Assembly: GCF_016916835.1 (NCBI RefSeq) | Contig: NZ_JAFFIX010000001.1 | Location: 124,001 to 188,000, forward strand | DNA from: Actinacidiphila bryophytorum | GTDB lineage: Bacteria > Actinomycetota > Actinomycetes > Streptomycetales > Streptomycetaceae | DNA length: 64,000 nucleotides | Direction of reading: 5' to 3' | Part shown: one piece after another, positions 1 through 8,163 of the stretch | Position numbering within the stretch: the first letter of the stretch is position 1 | Layout of the letters: each line of letters starts with the position of its first letter | Notes under the pieces: generated by a model | Seen by the model: only the letters and a program-made list of their open reading frames with translations | What the model was told of the DNA's origin: nothing | Database searches by the model: none | Made by a program: the position numbers and the translations under genes

Positions 1-1
1 G

Positions 2-235
2 CCCGTCGACCACCTGCTCACCGACCTGCTGCTGCGTGCCGCTGGTGGCGCCGACCCCGCCCTCGCCGGTGTCGCCCGCCTCTCCCTCAACATCGCCCCC
101 GCCCGCCCCTGGCCCGCCGCCACGGAGCGCCGCCGCCTCCTCACCGCGTACGCGCCCCGCTGGTACCCGCGCTTCCTGCTGTACGAGCGCCGGCTCGACC
201 TGCCGCGGGTCGCCGCGGCCGCGCTGCGGGGGTGA
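2..235 (+). CDS. C-terminal fragment, DUF2156/lysylphosphatidylglycerol-synthase-like
   Basis: Only the last 77 codons are present, entering from the left edge and ending at TGA 233-235. The visible tail contains YAPRWYPRFLLYERRLDLPR followed by a short alanine-rich end. An aromatic/Arg-rich 'K/YxPRWxPRYLxYE...LPRV' ending is what I recall from the C-terminal GNAT-like domain (DUF2156) of bacterial phosphatidylglycerol lysyltransferases, which modify membrane lipids. The reading frame keeps high G/C third positions to its stop, so it is a genuine gene end. The family assignment rests on a short stretch and is tentative; the N-terminal part outside the window would settle it. Confidence 0.5.
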   Translation, partial: PVDHLLTDLLLRAAGGADPALAGVARLSLNIAPARPWPAATERRRLLTAYAPRWYPRFLLYERRLDLPRVAAAALRG

Positions 236-522
236 GGCTGGGGGGCTGGTGCGCTCCGGCGCTTGGCTGCTGGTGCGCTGCGCGCTTGGCTGCCGGGTGC
301 CGGGGTGCCGCGCTTGGCTGCTGCGGTGCCTGATTGCTTGGGCTGCTGCGGTGCTGCGGTGCTGCGGTGCTGCGGTGCTGCGGTGCGCGGTGCTGCGCTG
401 CCGTGCCTGGCTGCTGCGGTGCCTGACTGCTTGGGTGCTGCCGCGGTGCCGTGCATGGCTGCAGTGGTGGGGTGCCGTGTTTGGCTGTTGCGGTGCGCGG
501 TGCGCGGGGTGCTGTGTGCGCC
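236..522. repeat. Low-complexity intergenic tract with 8-bp tandem repeats
   Basis: This 290-bp gap between a + strand gene end and the end of the convergent peptidase gene is built almost wholly of short variants of GCTGCGGT and GGTGCCG. Positions 345-384 hold five perfect head-to-tail copies of GCTGCGGT. A longer imperfect unit is present twice, at about 317-346 and 409-438, both reading GGCTGCTGCGGTGCCTGA at their start. Open frames across it encode only Cys/Ala/Leu/Arg-rich repeats and are not credible genes. No clean terminator hairpin is seen. Confidence 0.85.
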
Positions 523-1992
523 TCAGCACACCGCCTTCGTGGGGGGCATCGCTCCGTCGATCAGGTACGCCTCCACCGACTTCACCACGCATGGGTTGTG
601 CGCGAAGTACGCCCCGTGGCCCTCGCCCCGGTACGTCAGCACCCGGCTGCCGTTGCCGAGCGCCGCGGCCATGTGCGCCGCCCCCGGGTACGGTGTCGCC
701 GGGTCCGCCGTCGTACTGACCAGCAGCGCCTCCGGCGCCGTCGGTGCCGCCACCCGGCGCGACGCCGCGTCTCCCGGCGGCCACCCCGAGCACGACAGCA
801 GCGTCGCCTCGATCGACGAGCCGAACACCGGGGACGCCGCCGCGAAACGCGCGTCCAGCGCGTGCACGCCCGCCGCGGTGTGCCGTTCCGGGGTGTCCCG
901 GCAGTCGATCGCCAGCTTCGACATCTCGTAGTTGTCCGGCGTCGACCACGAAGGGCCGCGGGCGGGGCCCGAGGCCACGCCCAGTTGCCCCGGGTAGGCC
1001 AGCTGCATCATCAGCTCGCCGTCACCGTCGCGCAGCGCACTCAGCGCCTCCCGGAGGAAGGGCCAGTTGTCCTTGGAGTACAGCGCGTTCTGCACGCCCT
1101 GCAGGTAGCCGGCCCGGTCCAGTTGCCCCGACACCGTCGCCAGCCCGCCAGCGTCCAGGCCGCGGCCGGTCGCCCCGATCCCCGCCACCACCTGCGCCGC
1201 CGTCCGGCCGGGCACCGGGCAGCCGCGGGCCGCGCAGTCCGCGGCGAAGTCGTTCAGCGCGTGCTGGAAGGCTGCCGCCTGGGCCAGCGCGGTCTGCGTG
1301 TCGTCCAGCGTCGGGTCCGGTACGCCGTCCAGCACGACGCGGCCCGTGTGCTGCGGGAACTCGTGCGCATAGACCGAGCCGAGGCGGCCGCCGTAGGAGA
1401 AGCCCAGGTACGCCAGGCGGTCGTCGCCCAGCGCCGACCTCACCACGTCCAGGTCCCTTGCGGCATTCGGGGTGCCCACCCAGGGCAGCAGGGCGCCGGA
1501 GTGCTCGCGGCACGCCTGCGCCACCTGGCGCGCTTGCGCCACCGGGTCCGTGGCGGTCACGTCCGAGAGGTCGCCGCAGTCGACGGGGGTGCTGCGGCCG
1601 GTGCCGCGGGGGTCGAAGCCGATGAGGTCGTAGCTGCGGTTGAGCCGGGACAGCTCGCCGGCCGCGGTGCGTTGCGCCAGTTCGGCGATGCCGGGGATGC
1701 CGGGGCCGCCGAAGTTCACCACGAGCGAGCCGAGGCGCGGGCCTGGGCCCGTCGCCGGTATCCGGCTGACCGCCAGGTCCAGGTCGCCGTGCCGCGGCTC
1801 GGCGTAGTCGTGCGGCACGGTGAGCGTGCCGCACTCCATCGACGCCGGCCCCTGCACACCCGAGCACCCGGTCCAGTCGATGCTCTGCCCGTACGGATCG
1901 GCGGCGGCCGACCCCGTGGCGTGCGGCGGAGCGGCCAACGCGGTGCCTGCGAGCACCGCCACAACGGCGGCAGCGGTTCTCATCCGGGCCAT
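523..1992 (-). CDS. Secreted S33-family alpha/beta-hydrolase (tripeptidyl-aminopeptidase-like)
   Basis: A 489-aa exported hydrolase. An N-terminal signal peptide (basic MARMR, then an alanine/valine-rich core to about residue 30) precedes the alpha/beta-hydrolase fold. The oxyanion segment VVNFGGPG lies near residue 92, the nucleophile elbow GFSYGG places the catalytic Ser at about 199, an acid candidate lies in TTADPATPYPG, and the catalytic His is in GEGHGAY near the C terminus. This order and the NFGGPG loop are typical of Streptomyces tripeptidyl aminopeptidases and related S33 exopeptidases, which trim N-terminal peptides outside the cell. Six or more cysteines suggest disulfides. The start could also be the ATG at 1983, three codons in; a weak AAGGG lies upstream of both. 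The much longer open frame continuing upstream to 3069 is not used. Confidence 0.85.
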   Translation of the reverse strand: MARMRTAAAVVAVLAGTALAAPPHATGSAAADPYGQSIDWTGCSGVQGPASMECGTLTVPHDYAEPRHGDLDLAVSRIPATGPGPRLGSLVVNFGGPGIPGIAELAQRTAAGELSRLNRSYDLIGFDPRGTGRSTPVDCGDLSDVTATDPVAQARQVAQACREHSGALLPWVGTPNAARDLDVVRSALGDDRLAYLGFSYGGRLGSVYAHEFPQHTGRVVLDGVPDPTLDDTQTALAQAAAFQHALNDFAADCAARGCPVPGRTAAQVVAGIGATGRGLDAGGLATVSGQLDRAGYLQGVQNALYSKDNWPFLREALSALRDGDGELMMQLAYPGQLGVASGPARGPSWSTPDNYEMSKLAIDCRDTPERHTAAGVHALDARFAAASPVFGSSIEATLLSCSGWPPGDAASRRVAAPTAPEALLVSTTADPATPYPGAAHMAAALGNGSRVLTYRGEGHGAYFAHNPCVVKSVEAYLIDGAMPPTKAVC

Positions 1993-2422
1993 GCCCTTAA
2001 CGTAAGCGCGCTTCCCCCGGTGCGCCTGCCGTGCGTCTGTGGGGTCGGTGCCGCTTCGGGGGTATCTCCCCGGCCTGCGCGCCTTACCTCTTCCCGAACG
2101 AGGCGGCGGGAGTCGCGCGCATGCCTGCGGGGACACCCGAATCGTCCCCTCGGCCCGGTTTGGCGGCTTGCGGTGAGCTGTCAGTCCTGCGCAGGCATCC
2201 TCGTCGTCGCGTAGGCCGTGTCGGCGGCTTGCGGTTGTCGTCTGCGGGGTGGGCTTTGGTACGTCCTCGGCTGCGGTAACCGCTGGCGGTTCGCCGGGGG
2301 GTATCGGCGCGCAGCCGCCGATGGCGGGGCACCGGCCACGGGGAGGCCTGCACACGACATCGCATCTGCACGGGTCTGGGGGCACCCCCACGCGGAGCTG
2401 TGGGGGAGGGTGGGGAAACGAA
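1993..2422. other. Intergenic region, no gene seen
   Basis: This 430-bp gap separates the start of the secreted peptidase gene from the end of the regulator gene (both on the minus strand). It must carry the peptidase promoter, but I see no convincing -35/-10 pair. The only recognisable structure is the dispersed GGGGG-hairpin element at 2377-2410, listed separately. Open frames here have no plausible start signals or protein-like composition. Confidence 0.5.
2377..2410. repeat. Dispersed intergenic GGGGG/CCCCC element, copy 1
   Basis: The element reads TGGGGGCACCCCCA (2377-2390), then CGCGGAGCT, then GTGGGGGAGG. The first half is a self-complementary GGGGG/CCCCC hairpin. A second copy with the same architecture lies at 5481-5513, with TGGGGGTACCCCCA, GGCGAAGCT and CTGGGGGCGG. 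Similar elements are scattered through Streptomyces intergenic DNA as far as I recall. No function is assigned. Confidence 0.6.
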
Positions 2423-2442
2423 CCCGCGCCGGCAGGCGCGGG
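2423..2442 (-). terminator. Hairpin terminator after the HTH regulator gene
   Basis: A perfect 8-bp stem CCCGCGCC/GGCGCGGG with loop GGCA begins about 9 nt beyond the regulator's TGA (2451-2453) on the minus strand. There is no T-run, which is usual for actinomycete terminators. Confidence 0.6.
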
Positions 2443-2450
2443 GGCGGGGG

Positions 2451-3689
2451 TCAGAGGGTGGTGAGCATCGTGTGGACGCGGGTGGAGCGGAGGGTGGGGA
2501 GGAGGCGGCGGGCGGAGCCCGCCACGGTGGCCGCCTCGGCGCGGGAGCCGGCCCGGTGCAGGTTGATGGCCAGCTCGGCCTGGTAGAGCGCGAGGTTGCG
2601 CACGAAGTGCGGGTCCTGCAGGCGCACCGCGTGCCGGGCGGCCCCGGCAGCCCTGGCCGGTCGGCCCAAGGCCGACCAGGCCTGCGCTTCGAGCCCCGCC
2701 AGCTCCGCTTCGCCGAAGAAGCTCATCCACCCGGGATCGGCGTCCCGGGCACCCTGCCCGAAGAGCGTGTGCGCCCGTGCAAGAGCGAGTTCGCAGCGCC
2801 GCCGCTCGCCGAGCCCGGCGAGCCCCCCGGCTTCCCGCAGCGCGAGCAGCGAGAGCAGCCGCGCGGACCCGAGGTCGCGGGCGAGGACCTGCGCGGCCTG
2901 GGCGGCGCGCACCGCTTCGCGGTGCCGCCCGGCGTCGCGGGCGAGGAAGGAGGTGTTGCAGAAGGCGTGCACTTCGAGTGCGGGGTCCCCGGCCATGCGG
3001 GCGGTGGCGAGCGCTTCTGCGTAGTGGGAGCGGGCTTCGGGCAGCCGCCCGGAGTCGTGGGCGAGCCATCCGACGGAGATGGCGAGTTCCCCGGCCCCGG
3101 AGGCCAGCCCGGCTCCGGTCGCGGAGCTGTGGCTGGTGTCGTCGAGGAGCCGGTAGGCGCCGCGGAGGGCGCCTGCGGCCTGGGTGTAGAGGCCGTCGCC
3201 GCCGTGCCGGTCGTCGTGCAGCCGGATCTGCCGTACCGCGTCGTGCACGGCGGCGACCTCCGCGGCGCCGGCCCTGGCGGGCGCCTCGGCGCGCTGCTGC
3301 GGCAGGAGTGCGGTGGCGAAGGCGGCCGGGCCGCCGGTCATGAACGCGCGACGCTGCACGTCGCTCTCCTCGTACGTCGGTTCGAGCGGGGCGGCAGGCG
3401 GTGCGGTGGTGCGCCGGCCGCGCACCGCCTGCCGGGGTGCGAAGCCGAGGTCCGCGGGGGTGAGCCCGGGGAACATGTGGCGGAAGACCCGCTCGTAGGC
3501 GTAGTTGGGGCAGCGGATCTCACCGGATTCGAGCCGTCCGACGTAGCGGGCGTCGCAGCTGACCTGTTCGCCGATCTCGCGGGCGGCCCTCCGTACGGCC
3601 GCGGCGAACTCGGCCGGCGAGCGGTCGCCGCGCAGCCGCCGGATCGCGGTGTTGGCGGGCGGGGCTGTGGAGGCAGGGGACGGCAGCAT
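2451..3689 (-). CDS. XRE-type helix-turn-helix regulator with TPR-like C-terminal region
   Basis: A 412-aa cytoplasmic transcriptional regulator. The N-terminal 25-90 region looks like a Cro/C1-type HTH, with a VSCDARYVGRLESGEIRCP recognition segment. The rest is alanine-rich helical repeats resembling tetratricopeptide repeats (for example LPEARSHYAEALATARMAGD and the blocks that follow). This layout is common in Streptomyces regulators that sense a peptide or protein partner. The ATG at 3689 is preferred because GGGAG lies about 6 nt upstream; the open frame extends to 3746 without a better signal. It is divergent from the small gene at 3917, with 227 bp between them, and may control it. 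The target is unknown. Confidence 0.8.
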   Translation of the reverse strand: MLPSPASTAPPANTAIRRLRGDRSPAEFAAAVRRAAREIGEQVSCDARYVGRLESGEIRCPNYAYERVFRHMFPGLTPADLGFAPRQAVRGRRTTAPPAAPLEPTYEESDVQRRAFMTGGPAAFATALLPQQRAEAPARAGAAEVAAVHDAVRQIRLHDDRHGGDGLYTQAAGALRGAYRLLDDTSHSSATGAGLASGAGELAISVGWLAHDSGRLPEARSHYAEALATARMAGDPALEVHAFCNTSFLARDAGRHREAVRAAQAAQVLARDLGSARLLSLLALREAGGLAGLGERRRCELALARAHTLFGQGARDADPGWMSFFGEAELAGLEAQAWSALGRPARAAGAARHAVRLQDPHFVRNLALYQAELAINLHRAGSRAEAATVAGSARRLLPTLRSTRVHTMLTTL

Positions 3690-3916
3690 GGCGACTCCCA
3701 CGACGGTCGGTACCGCTCGGCGGCGGGACGAACGTACCGGCCGCAAGGAAGCTCCATATGCCGAATTTGGCTACAAACCGGATATCTCACGCACTATCCG
3801 CCATGAAACGCCACCCCTTACGGCGTGAAACGCACGTAGCCGTTGACGCCGTCCCGCGTTGTACCGGTGTGGCACAAGCACAGCGTGCGCCGATCCCATC
3901 GTGAGGAGCGTTTGCC

Positions 3917-4330
3917 TTGTTGGACACCAGCGGTACGCATACGTCGGGTCCGAGCCGGGAGTGCAGCGAACTGCCGCCACCGTGCGATCTGGTGACCGTG
4001 CCGACCCGGCAGGGTCTCGAAGCGGTCGACCTGCTGCGGCACGGCAGCGGGGTCGGCCCGGTGCTGCACGACAACACCGGCGCCAGCCTGGGCTTCCTCG
4101 TACCGCCCGGCACCGCCGACTGCTGGGACGTGCCCGGCAGCTCCTGTACCAGCACCGACGGCCGCGGCCTGGTCCTGGACGGTGCGCCGCCGGTCGCCGA
4201 CACCGGGTGGCTGGTGCCGCCGCACACCGACACCGAGGTGACCGACCCCGCGGTGCTGCGGGCGGCACTCGGCCAGGCCGCCCGCACCATCGAACTGGTC
4301 GACGGCTACCAGGGCCTGCGCGCGGTCTAG
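3917..4330 (+). CDS. Small conserved protein of unknown function
   Basis: A 137-aa soluble protein without a signal peptide or membrane segment. It starts at TTG 3917, supported by GAGGAG at 3903-3908. The sequence has a Pro/Gly-rich middle (FLVPPGTADCWDVPGSSC) and an acidic helical C terminus. I recall similar short proteins in Streptomyces that resemble the C-terminal part of bifunctional DNA primase/polymerase-like proteins, but no catalytic motif is visible and I do not assign a function. It is divergent from the HTH regulator and lies 24 bp upstream of the methyltransferase-like gene, so it may be co-transcribed with it. Confidence 0.7.
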   Translation: MLDTSGTHTSGPSRECSELPPPCDLVTVPTRQGLEAVDLLRHGSGVGPVLHDNTGASLGFLVPPGTADCWDVPGSSCTSTDGRGLVLDGAPPVADTGWLVPPHTDTEVTDPAVLRAALGQAARTIELVDGYQGLRAV

Positions 4331-4354
4331 CCGCTCTGCCCCGATAATCGGCGC

Positions 4355-5224
4355 ATGGCAGGCAAGAGACAGCGCGGCGGCCGCGCCCGCACACCCGACG
4401 CGGTCACCGCGCAGGTCGCGGGCGGCGCCGCGGCCCTCGTACCCGACCGGGAGCGCCCCAAGGCCTGGGCGCTGGTCGTCGAGGGCGCCCCGCAGTCCCA
4501 TGTCGACCTGGCAGAGCCCGACCACCTCGGCTTCTCCTACCAGCGCAGGCTGGGCCACGTCATCGACCTGGTCGCGCCGCCCGGCATGCCGCTGCGGGTC
4601 CTGCACCTCGGCGGCGGCGCGCTGACCCTGGCCCGCTACACCGCCTACACCCGGCCCCGCTCCACCCAGCAGGTCATCGAACTCGACTCCGCCCTGGTCG
4701 ACCTGGTCAGGACCCACCTGCCCTGGGACCGCGGCTGGCGCATCAAGGTACGCAGCGGCGACGCGCGCGCCGGGCTCGCGAAACTCCCCGACGGCTGGGC
4801 CGACCTGGTGATCGCCGACGTCTTCGGGGGTGCCCGCACCCCCGCGCACCTGACCAGTGCGGAGTTCCTCACGGACGTGCGCAGGGTGCTGAGGCCCGGC
4901 GGCGACTACGCCGCCAACCTCACCGACGGGGGTGCGCTCACCTTCCTGCGCGCGCAGGTCGCGACGGTACGGGCCGCGTTCGCGGAGGTGTGCCTGGCCG
5001 CGGATCCCGCGGTGCTGCGGGGGAAGCGGTTCGGCAACGCCGTGCTGTGGGCTGCCGACCACGACCTGCCCGTCGCCGATCTCACCCGGCGGGTGGCGAC
5101 CGACCCCCACCCTGGTCGCGTGGACCATGGCCACGCGCTCTCCTCCTTCGCCGCGGGCGCCCCCGTCACCACCGACGCGACGGCGACCCCGTCCCCGCCT
5201 CCACCCCCTCACGCCTTCGGCTGA
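4355..5224 (+). CDS. Spermidine-synthase-like Rossmann methyltransferase-fold protein
   Basis: A 289-aa protein with the class-I methyltransferase/spermidine-synthase fold. The glycine-rich nucleotide loop reads VLHLGGGALTLARY (about residues 78-91), followed by an acidic strand end VIELDSALVDLVR, then SGDARAGL and the strand WADLVIADVFGGARTPAHL. This is the arrangement of polyamine aminopropyltransferases and the many actinobacterial homologues that lack polyamine-specific residues. The N terminus is basic (MAGKRQRGGRAR) and the last 30 residues are Pro/Thr-rich and probably disordered. The start ATG follows a short 24-bp gap after the previous gene. Real polyamine activity is uncertain; a SAM-dependent methyltransferase is the alternative. 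Confidence 0.75.
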   Translation: MAGKRQRGGRARTPDAVTAQVAGGAAALVPDRERPKAWALVVEGAPQSHVDLAEPDHLGFSYQRRLGHVIDLVAPPGMPLRVLHLGGGALTLARYTAYTRPRSTQQVIELDSALVDLVRTHLPWDRGWRIKVRSGDARAGLAKLPDGWADLVIADVFGGARTPAHLTSAEFLTDVRRVLRPGGDYAANLTDGGALTFLRAQVATVRAAFAEVCLAADPAVLRGKRFGNAVLWAADHDLPVADLTRRVATDPHPGRVDHGHALSSFAAGAPVTTDATATPSPPPPPHAFG

Positions 5225-5598
5225 CCGCGCCCCCGCCTCCGGCGAGAGGTGACTGCCACCTGCGGTGAGCGTTCGCCTTCCGGCCGGTGGTGGGCTGGTC
5301 GCGCAGTTCCCCGCGCCCCTGAAAACGCTCACCCTCCGCCCCAAGGGCGAGGCCCCTGGCCGGGGCCATTGCTGAGCGGATGAGGACGCAGGCCAAAGGG
5401 GCGCGGGGAACTGCGCGCCCAGCCTGAACGGCCGGGAAGCAAGCAACGCCACAGCAAGTGGCAATCACCTCAGGAGGCGCTGGGGGTACCCCCAGGCGAA
5501 GCTCTGGGGGCGGACCTGCGCGCCCAGCCACGAGGGCGGGAAAGGCGAGCGCCCACCGCAAGGGGCAATCACCTGGTACCCCCCCCGGCGCCGCAGGG
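5225..5598. repeat. Repeat-rich intergenic patch with inverted and direct repeats
   Basis: No gene is seen in these 374 bp, but three repeat structures are. (1) GCGCAGTTCCCCGCGCCCCT at 5301-5320 recurs as a perfect 20-bp inverted copy at 5397-5416. (2) A roughly 60-bp unit beginning CTGCGCGCCCAGCC and ending GCAATCACCT occurs as direct copies at 5411-5470 and 5516-5574, with a diverged middle. (3) A second copy of the dispersed GGGGG element lies at 5481-5513. The 'GCGCAGTTCCCCGCGCCCC' motif is, to my knowledge, a very common intergenic sequence in Streptomyces. The patch lies between the convergent ends of the genes at 4355 and 5599. Confidence 0.8.
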
Positions 5599-6066
5599 CT
5601 ATTCCTCGTAGGTCTGGACGGACGGCGCGTGTCCGTTCCATGTGGAGATCACCGTCGAGGCCGACCCGCCGGAGGCGGAGGTGAAGGTGACCCGGAGCCA
5701 CCCCTGCTCCGGCCACACCTGCATCTTCCAGCCGGAGTTGGGGACCGCGGAGACGAGCGTGGCCGCGGTCGGGCCGAGGGCGAGGACGACGCGGCCGCCG
5801 CGGAGGGTGTAGCCGTGCACCGTGGAGGACGGGTGCGGGCGGGGGGTGGGGGAGGAGCGGGCGGGGGCGCGGTGCGCCGGGGTGGGGGCCGGGGGGCGCG
5901 AGGTGGGTGCGCCCACCGCGGGCGCGGTGACGGGTAGCGCGTGCGGCGGGTCGTACGCGGTGCCGCGCAGCACACTGTGGACGCCGAACCAGGACAGCGT
6001 CGCCGCCGCCGCGGTGGTCAGCGCCCAGGCGCAGATGTGGAGCAGCCCTCGGTGCACAACGGCCAT
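5599..6066 (-). CDS. Small membrane-anchored or secreted protein of unknown function
   Basis: A 155-aa protein with one N-terminal hydrophobic segment (about residues 8-30, LLHICAWALTTAAAATLSWF). It is followed by a long Pro/Ala/Thr-rich spacer and a C-terminal beta-rich globular part (GGRVVLALGPTAATLVSAVP onward) ending in acidic residues. The likely topology is a short cytoplasmic N terminus, one membrane anchor and an extracellular domain. It is divergent from the response regulator at 6110, with 43 bp between the starts. No Shine-Dalgarno is obvious before the ATG. The position next to a sensor kinase suggests a possible accessory role, but the sequence itself gives no function. Confidence 0.65.
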   Translation of the reverse strand: MAVVHRGLLHICAWALTTAAAATLSWFGVHSVLRGTAYDPPHALPVTAPAVGAPTSRPPAPTPAHRAPARSSPTPRPHPSSTVHGYTLRGGRVVLALGPTAATLVSAVPNSGWKMQVWPEQGWLRVTFTSASGGSASTVISTWNGHAPSVQTYEE

Positions 6067-6109
6067 AGTGCCGCACCACGCGGCGGCGTAACGCGCTAGG
6101 TTGCCGCGC

Positions 6110-6799
6110 ATGGCAAGTGTGCTCGTGGTCGAGGACGACCAGTTCGTGCGCTCGGCCCTGATCCGGCACCTGACGGACGCCTCGCACACGGTGCGCAGCG
6201 TGGGCACGGCGCTGGAGGCGCTGCGGGAGGTCGCGCAGGTCGGGTTCGACGTGGTGATCCTGGATCTCGGGCTGCCCGACCTGGACGGTTCCGAGGCGTT
6301 GAAGATGCTGCGCGGGCTCAGCGACGTACCGGTGATCGTGGCGACCGCGCGGGACGACGAGGCGGAGATCGTCCGGCTGCTGAACGCGGGCGCTGACGAC
6401 TACCTGGTGAAACCGTTCTCCGTCGAGCACCTGTCGGCCCGGCTGGCGGCCGTTCTGCGGCGGTCCCGCAGCCGGTCGGCGGCGTCGTCGGTGGACGCGG
6501 TGATCGCGGTGGGCGGGCTGACCATCGATGTGCGGCGCCGCCTGGCGGTGCTGGACGGGGTGGCGCTGGACCTGACGCGGCGGGAGTTCGACCTGCTGAG
6601 TTTCCTGGCGGCGCGGCCGGGTGTGGTGGTGGCGCGGCGCGAGCTGCTGGCGGAGGTGTGGCAGCAGTCGTACGGGGACGACCAGACGATCGACGTGCAT
6701 CTGTCGTGGCTGCGCAGGAAGTTGGGGGAGACGGCGGCCAGGCCGCGGTATCTGCACACGTTGCGCGGGGTGGGGGTCAAGCTGGAGCCGCCGGTATGA
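6110..6799 (+). CDS. OmpR/PhoB-family response regulator
   Basis: A 229-aa DNA-binding response regulator. The receiver domain (1-115) has the acidic pair in VLVVEDDQF, the phospho-acceptor Asp at about 52 in VILDLGLPDLDG, the switch Thr in VIVATA and the Lys in DDYLVKPF. The C-terminal winged helix (about 130-225) contains LTRREFDLLSFLAARPG and TIDVHLSWLRRKLG. I use the ATG at 6110, three codons inside a possible TTG start. TAGGTT at 6096-6101 is a plausible -10 box placing transcription close to the ATG, so the mRNA may be leaderless. Its stop overlaps the kinase start (ATGA). Confidence 0.9.
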   Translation: MASVLVVEDDQFVRSALIRHLTDASHTVRSVGTALEALREVAQVGFDVVILDLGLPDLDGSEALKMLRGLSDVPVIVATARDDEAEIVRLLNAGADDYLVKPFSVEHLSARLAAVLRRSRSRSAASSVDAVIAVGGLTIDVRRRLAVLDGVALDLTRREFDLLSFLAARPGVVVARRELLAEVWQQSYGDDQTIDVHLSWLRRKLGETAARPRYLHTLRGVGVKLEPPV

Positions 6800-8163
6800 G
6801 GTGGTCCCTGATCCGGGTCTCGCTCGCGGTGACGGCGATGGTGGTGATCGCCTTCGCGGTGCCGCTGGGCCTGGTGGTCAGGGAGCTGGCCAGGGACCGT
6901 GCGCTGACGAACGCCGAGCGGCAGGCCGCGGCGATCGCCCCGGCGCTGGCGATCACCACGGACCGCGGGCAGTTGGAGGGGGCGGTGGCCACGACGCAGG
7001 CGGGGGCGCTGAAAAGGATCGCGTTGCGCATCCCGGCGACGCCGGGCCGTGCGGAGGTGCGGATCGGGCAGCCGCATGCGGACGCGGCGGCGCTGGCGGC
7101 GGCGTCGGCCGACGGGGAGGCGGCGACGGTGCGGGTCGCGGGCGGCTATGCGCTGCTGCGGCCGACCGCGGTGGGGGCCGGGACGATCGCGGTCGTCGAG
7201 GTGTTCGTGCCGGACGGCGATGTCACGCGGGGGGTGGCGACCGCGTGGCTGGTGCTGGCGGGGGTGGGGCTCGGGCTGATCGTGGGGTCGGTCGCGGTGG
7301 CCGACCGGCTGGGCAGCCGTATGGTGCGGCCCGCGGTGCAACTGGCGGGGGCGGCGCACCGGTTGGGTGAGGGGGACCTGGGGGTGCGGGTGCCGGAGGC
7401 GGGGCCTGACGAACTGCGGTCCGCGGCGGCCGCCTTCAACGCCATGGCCGACCAGGTGGTGCAGCTGCTGGCGGCGGAGCGGGAGTTGGCGGCGGACCTG
7501 TCGCACCGGCTGCGTACCCCGCTGACCGTGCTGCGGCTGAACACCGCCTCGCTGGGCGAGGGTCCGGCCGCCGACCAGACCAGGGCGGCGGTCGCCCAGC
7601 TGGAGCGGGAGGTCGACCAGATCATCAGGGCCGCGCGGGAGCAGCGCGTACCGGCGACGGCGGCCGGGTGCGACGCGGCGGAGGTGATCAGGGAGCGGAT
7701 GGCGTTCTGGTCGGCGCTGGCGGAGGACGAGTCCCGCGAGGTGCGCACGGCGGGCGCGGACCGGCCGGTACGGGTGCCGGTCGCGCGCGGTGAACTGGTC
7801 GCGGCGCTGGACGCGATGCTCGGGAACGTCTTCCGGCACACCCCCGAAGGCACCGCCTTCGCGGTGGACGTGCACCGCGCGGACGACGCGGTCATCGTGC
7901 TGGTCTCGGACGCGGGGCCGGGTGTCGCGGACCCGGCGGCGGCGGTGCGCAGAGGGCACGGCGACGGCGGGCAGGGGTCGACGGGGCTCGGCCTGGACAT
8001 CGTGCGCAGGGTCGCGGAGTCCACGGGCGGCGACATGCGGGTGGGCCGCAGTGTGCTGGGCGGTGCGGAGATACGGCTGTGGCTCGCGCTGGGCGGCGCC
8101 CCCGCCCCGGTGGCGGCGGGCCACAAGCGGCGCGGCAGGGCGGCGGGCCGCGGCCACCTGTGA
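6796..8163 (+). CDS. Two-component sensor histidine kinase (HAMP, HisKA, HATPase)
   Basis: A 455-aa membrane kinase coupled to the response regulator by a 4-bp ATGA overlap. Transmembrane helix 1 spans about 8-28, an extracellular sensor loop of about 120 residues follows, and transmembrane helix 2 spans about 149-170. A HAMP linker comes next, then the phospho-accepting His at about 237 in LAADLSHRLRTPLTVLR. The ATPase domain shows a degenerate N box (LDAMLGNVFRHT), the G1 box VSDAGPGV and the G2 box STGLGLDIVRRV. The stimulus is unknown. The genes on either side (a membrane-anchored protein and a chitinase) are possible targets but no regulatory site was identified. Confidence 0.9.
   Translation: MRWSLIRVSLAVTAMVVIAFAVPLGLVVRELARDRALTNAERQAAAIAPALAITTDRGQLEGAVATTQAGALKRIALRIPATPGRAEVRIGQPHADAAALAAASADGEAATVRVAGGYALLRPTAVGAGTIAVVEVFVPDGDVTRGVATAWLVLAGVGLGLIVGSVAVADRLGSRMVRPAVQLAGAAHRLGEGDLGVRVPEAGPDELRSAAAAFNAMADQVVQLLAAERELAADLSHRLRTPLTVLRLNTASLGEGPAADQTRAAVAQLEREVDQIIRAAREQRVPATAAGCDAAEVIRERMAFWSALAEDESREVRTAGADRPVRVPVARGELVAALDAMLGNVFRHTPEGTAFAVDVHRADDAVIVLVSDAGPGVADPAAAVRRGHGDGGQGSTGLGLDIVRRVAESTGGDMRVGRSVLGGAEIRLWLALGGAPAPVAAGHKRRGRAAGRGHL

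Noticed and set aside
263-931. Open frames across the tandem-repeat tract on the plus strand
   Set aside because: They encode Cys/Ala/Leu/Arg repeats, lack ribosome sites and run antisense into the peptidase gene.
523-3069. A single 848-residue open frame on the minus strand that includes the S33 peptidase
   Set aside because: Only the part from 1992 downward has a signal peptide and protein-like sequence; the upstream part is Arg/Pro-rich shadow sequence opposite the HTH regulator gene.
6110-8163. Naming the two-component system chiR/chiS because of the adjacent chitinase
   Set aside because: The response regulator has an OmpR winged helix, not the LuxR-type HTH of known ChiR, and no chitinase direct-repeat operator was seen.
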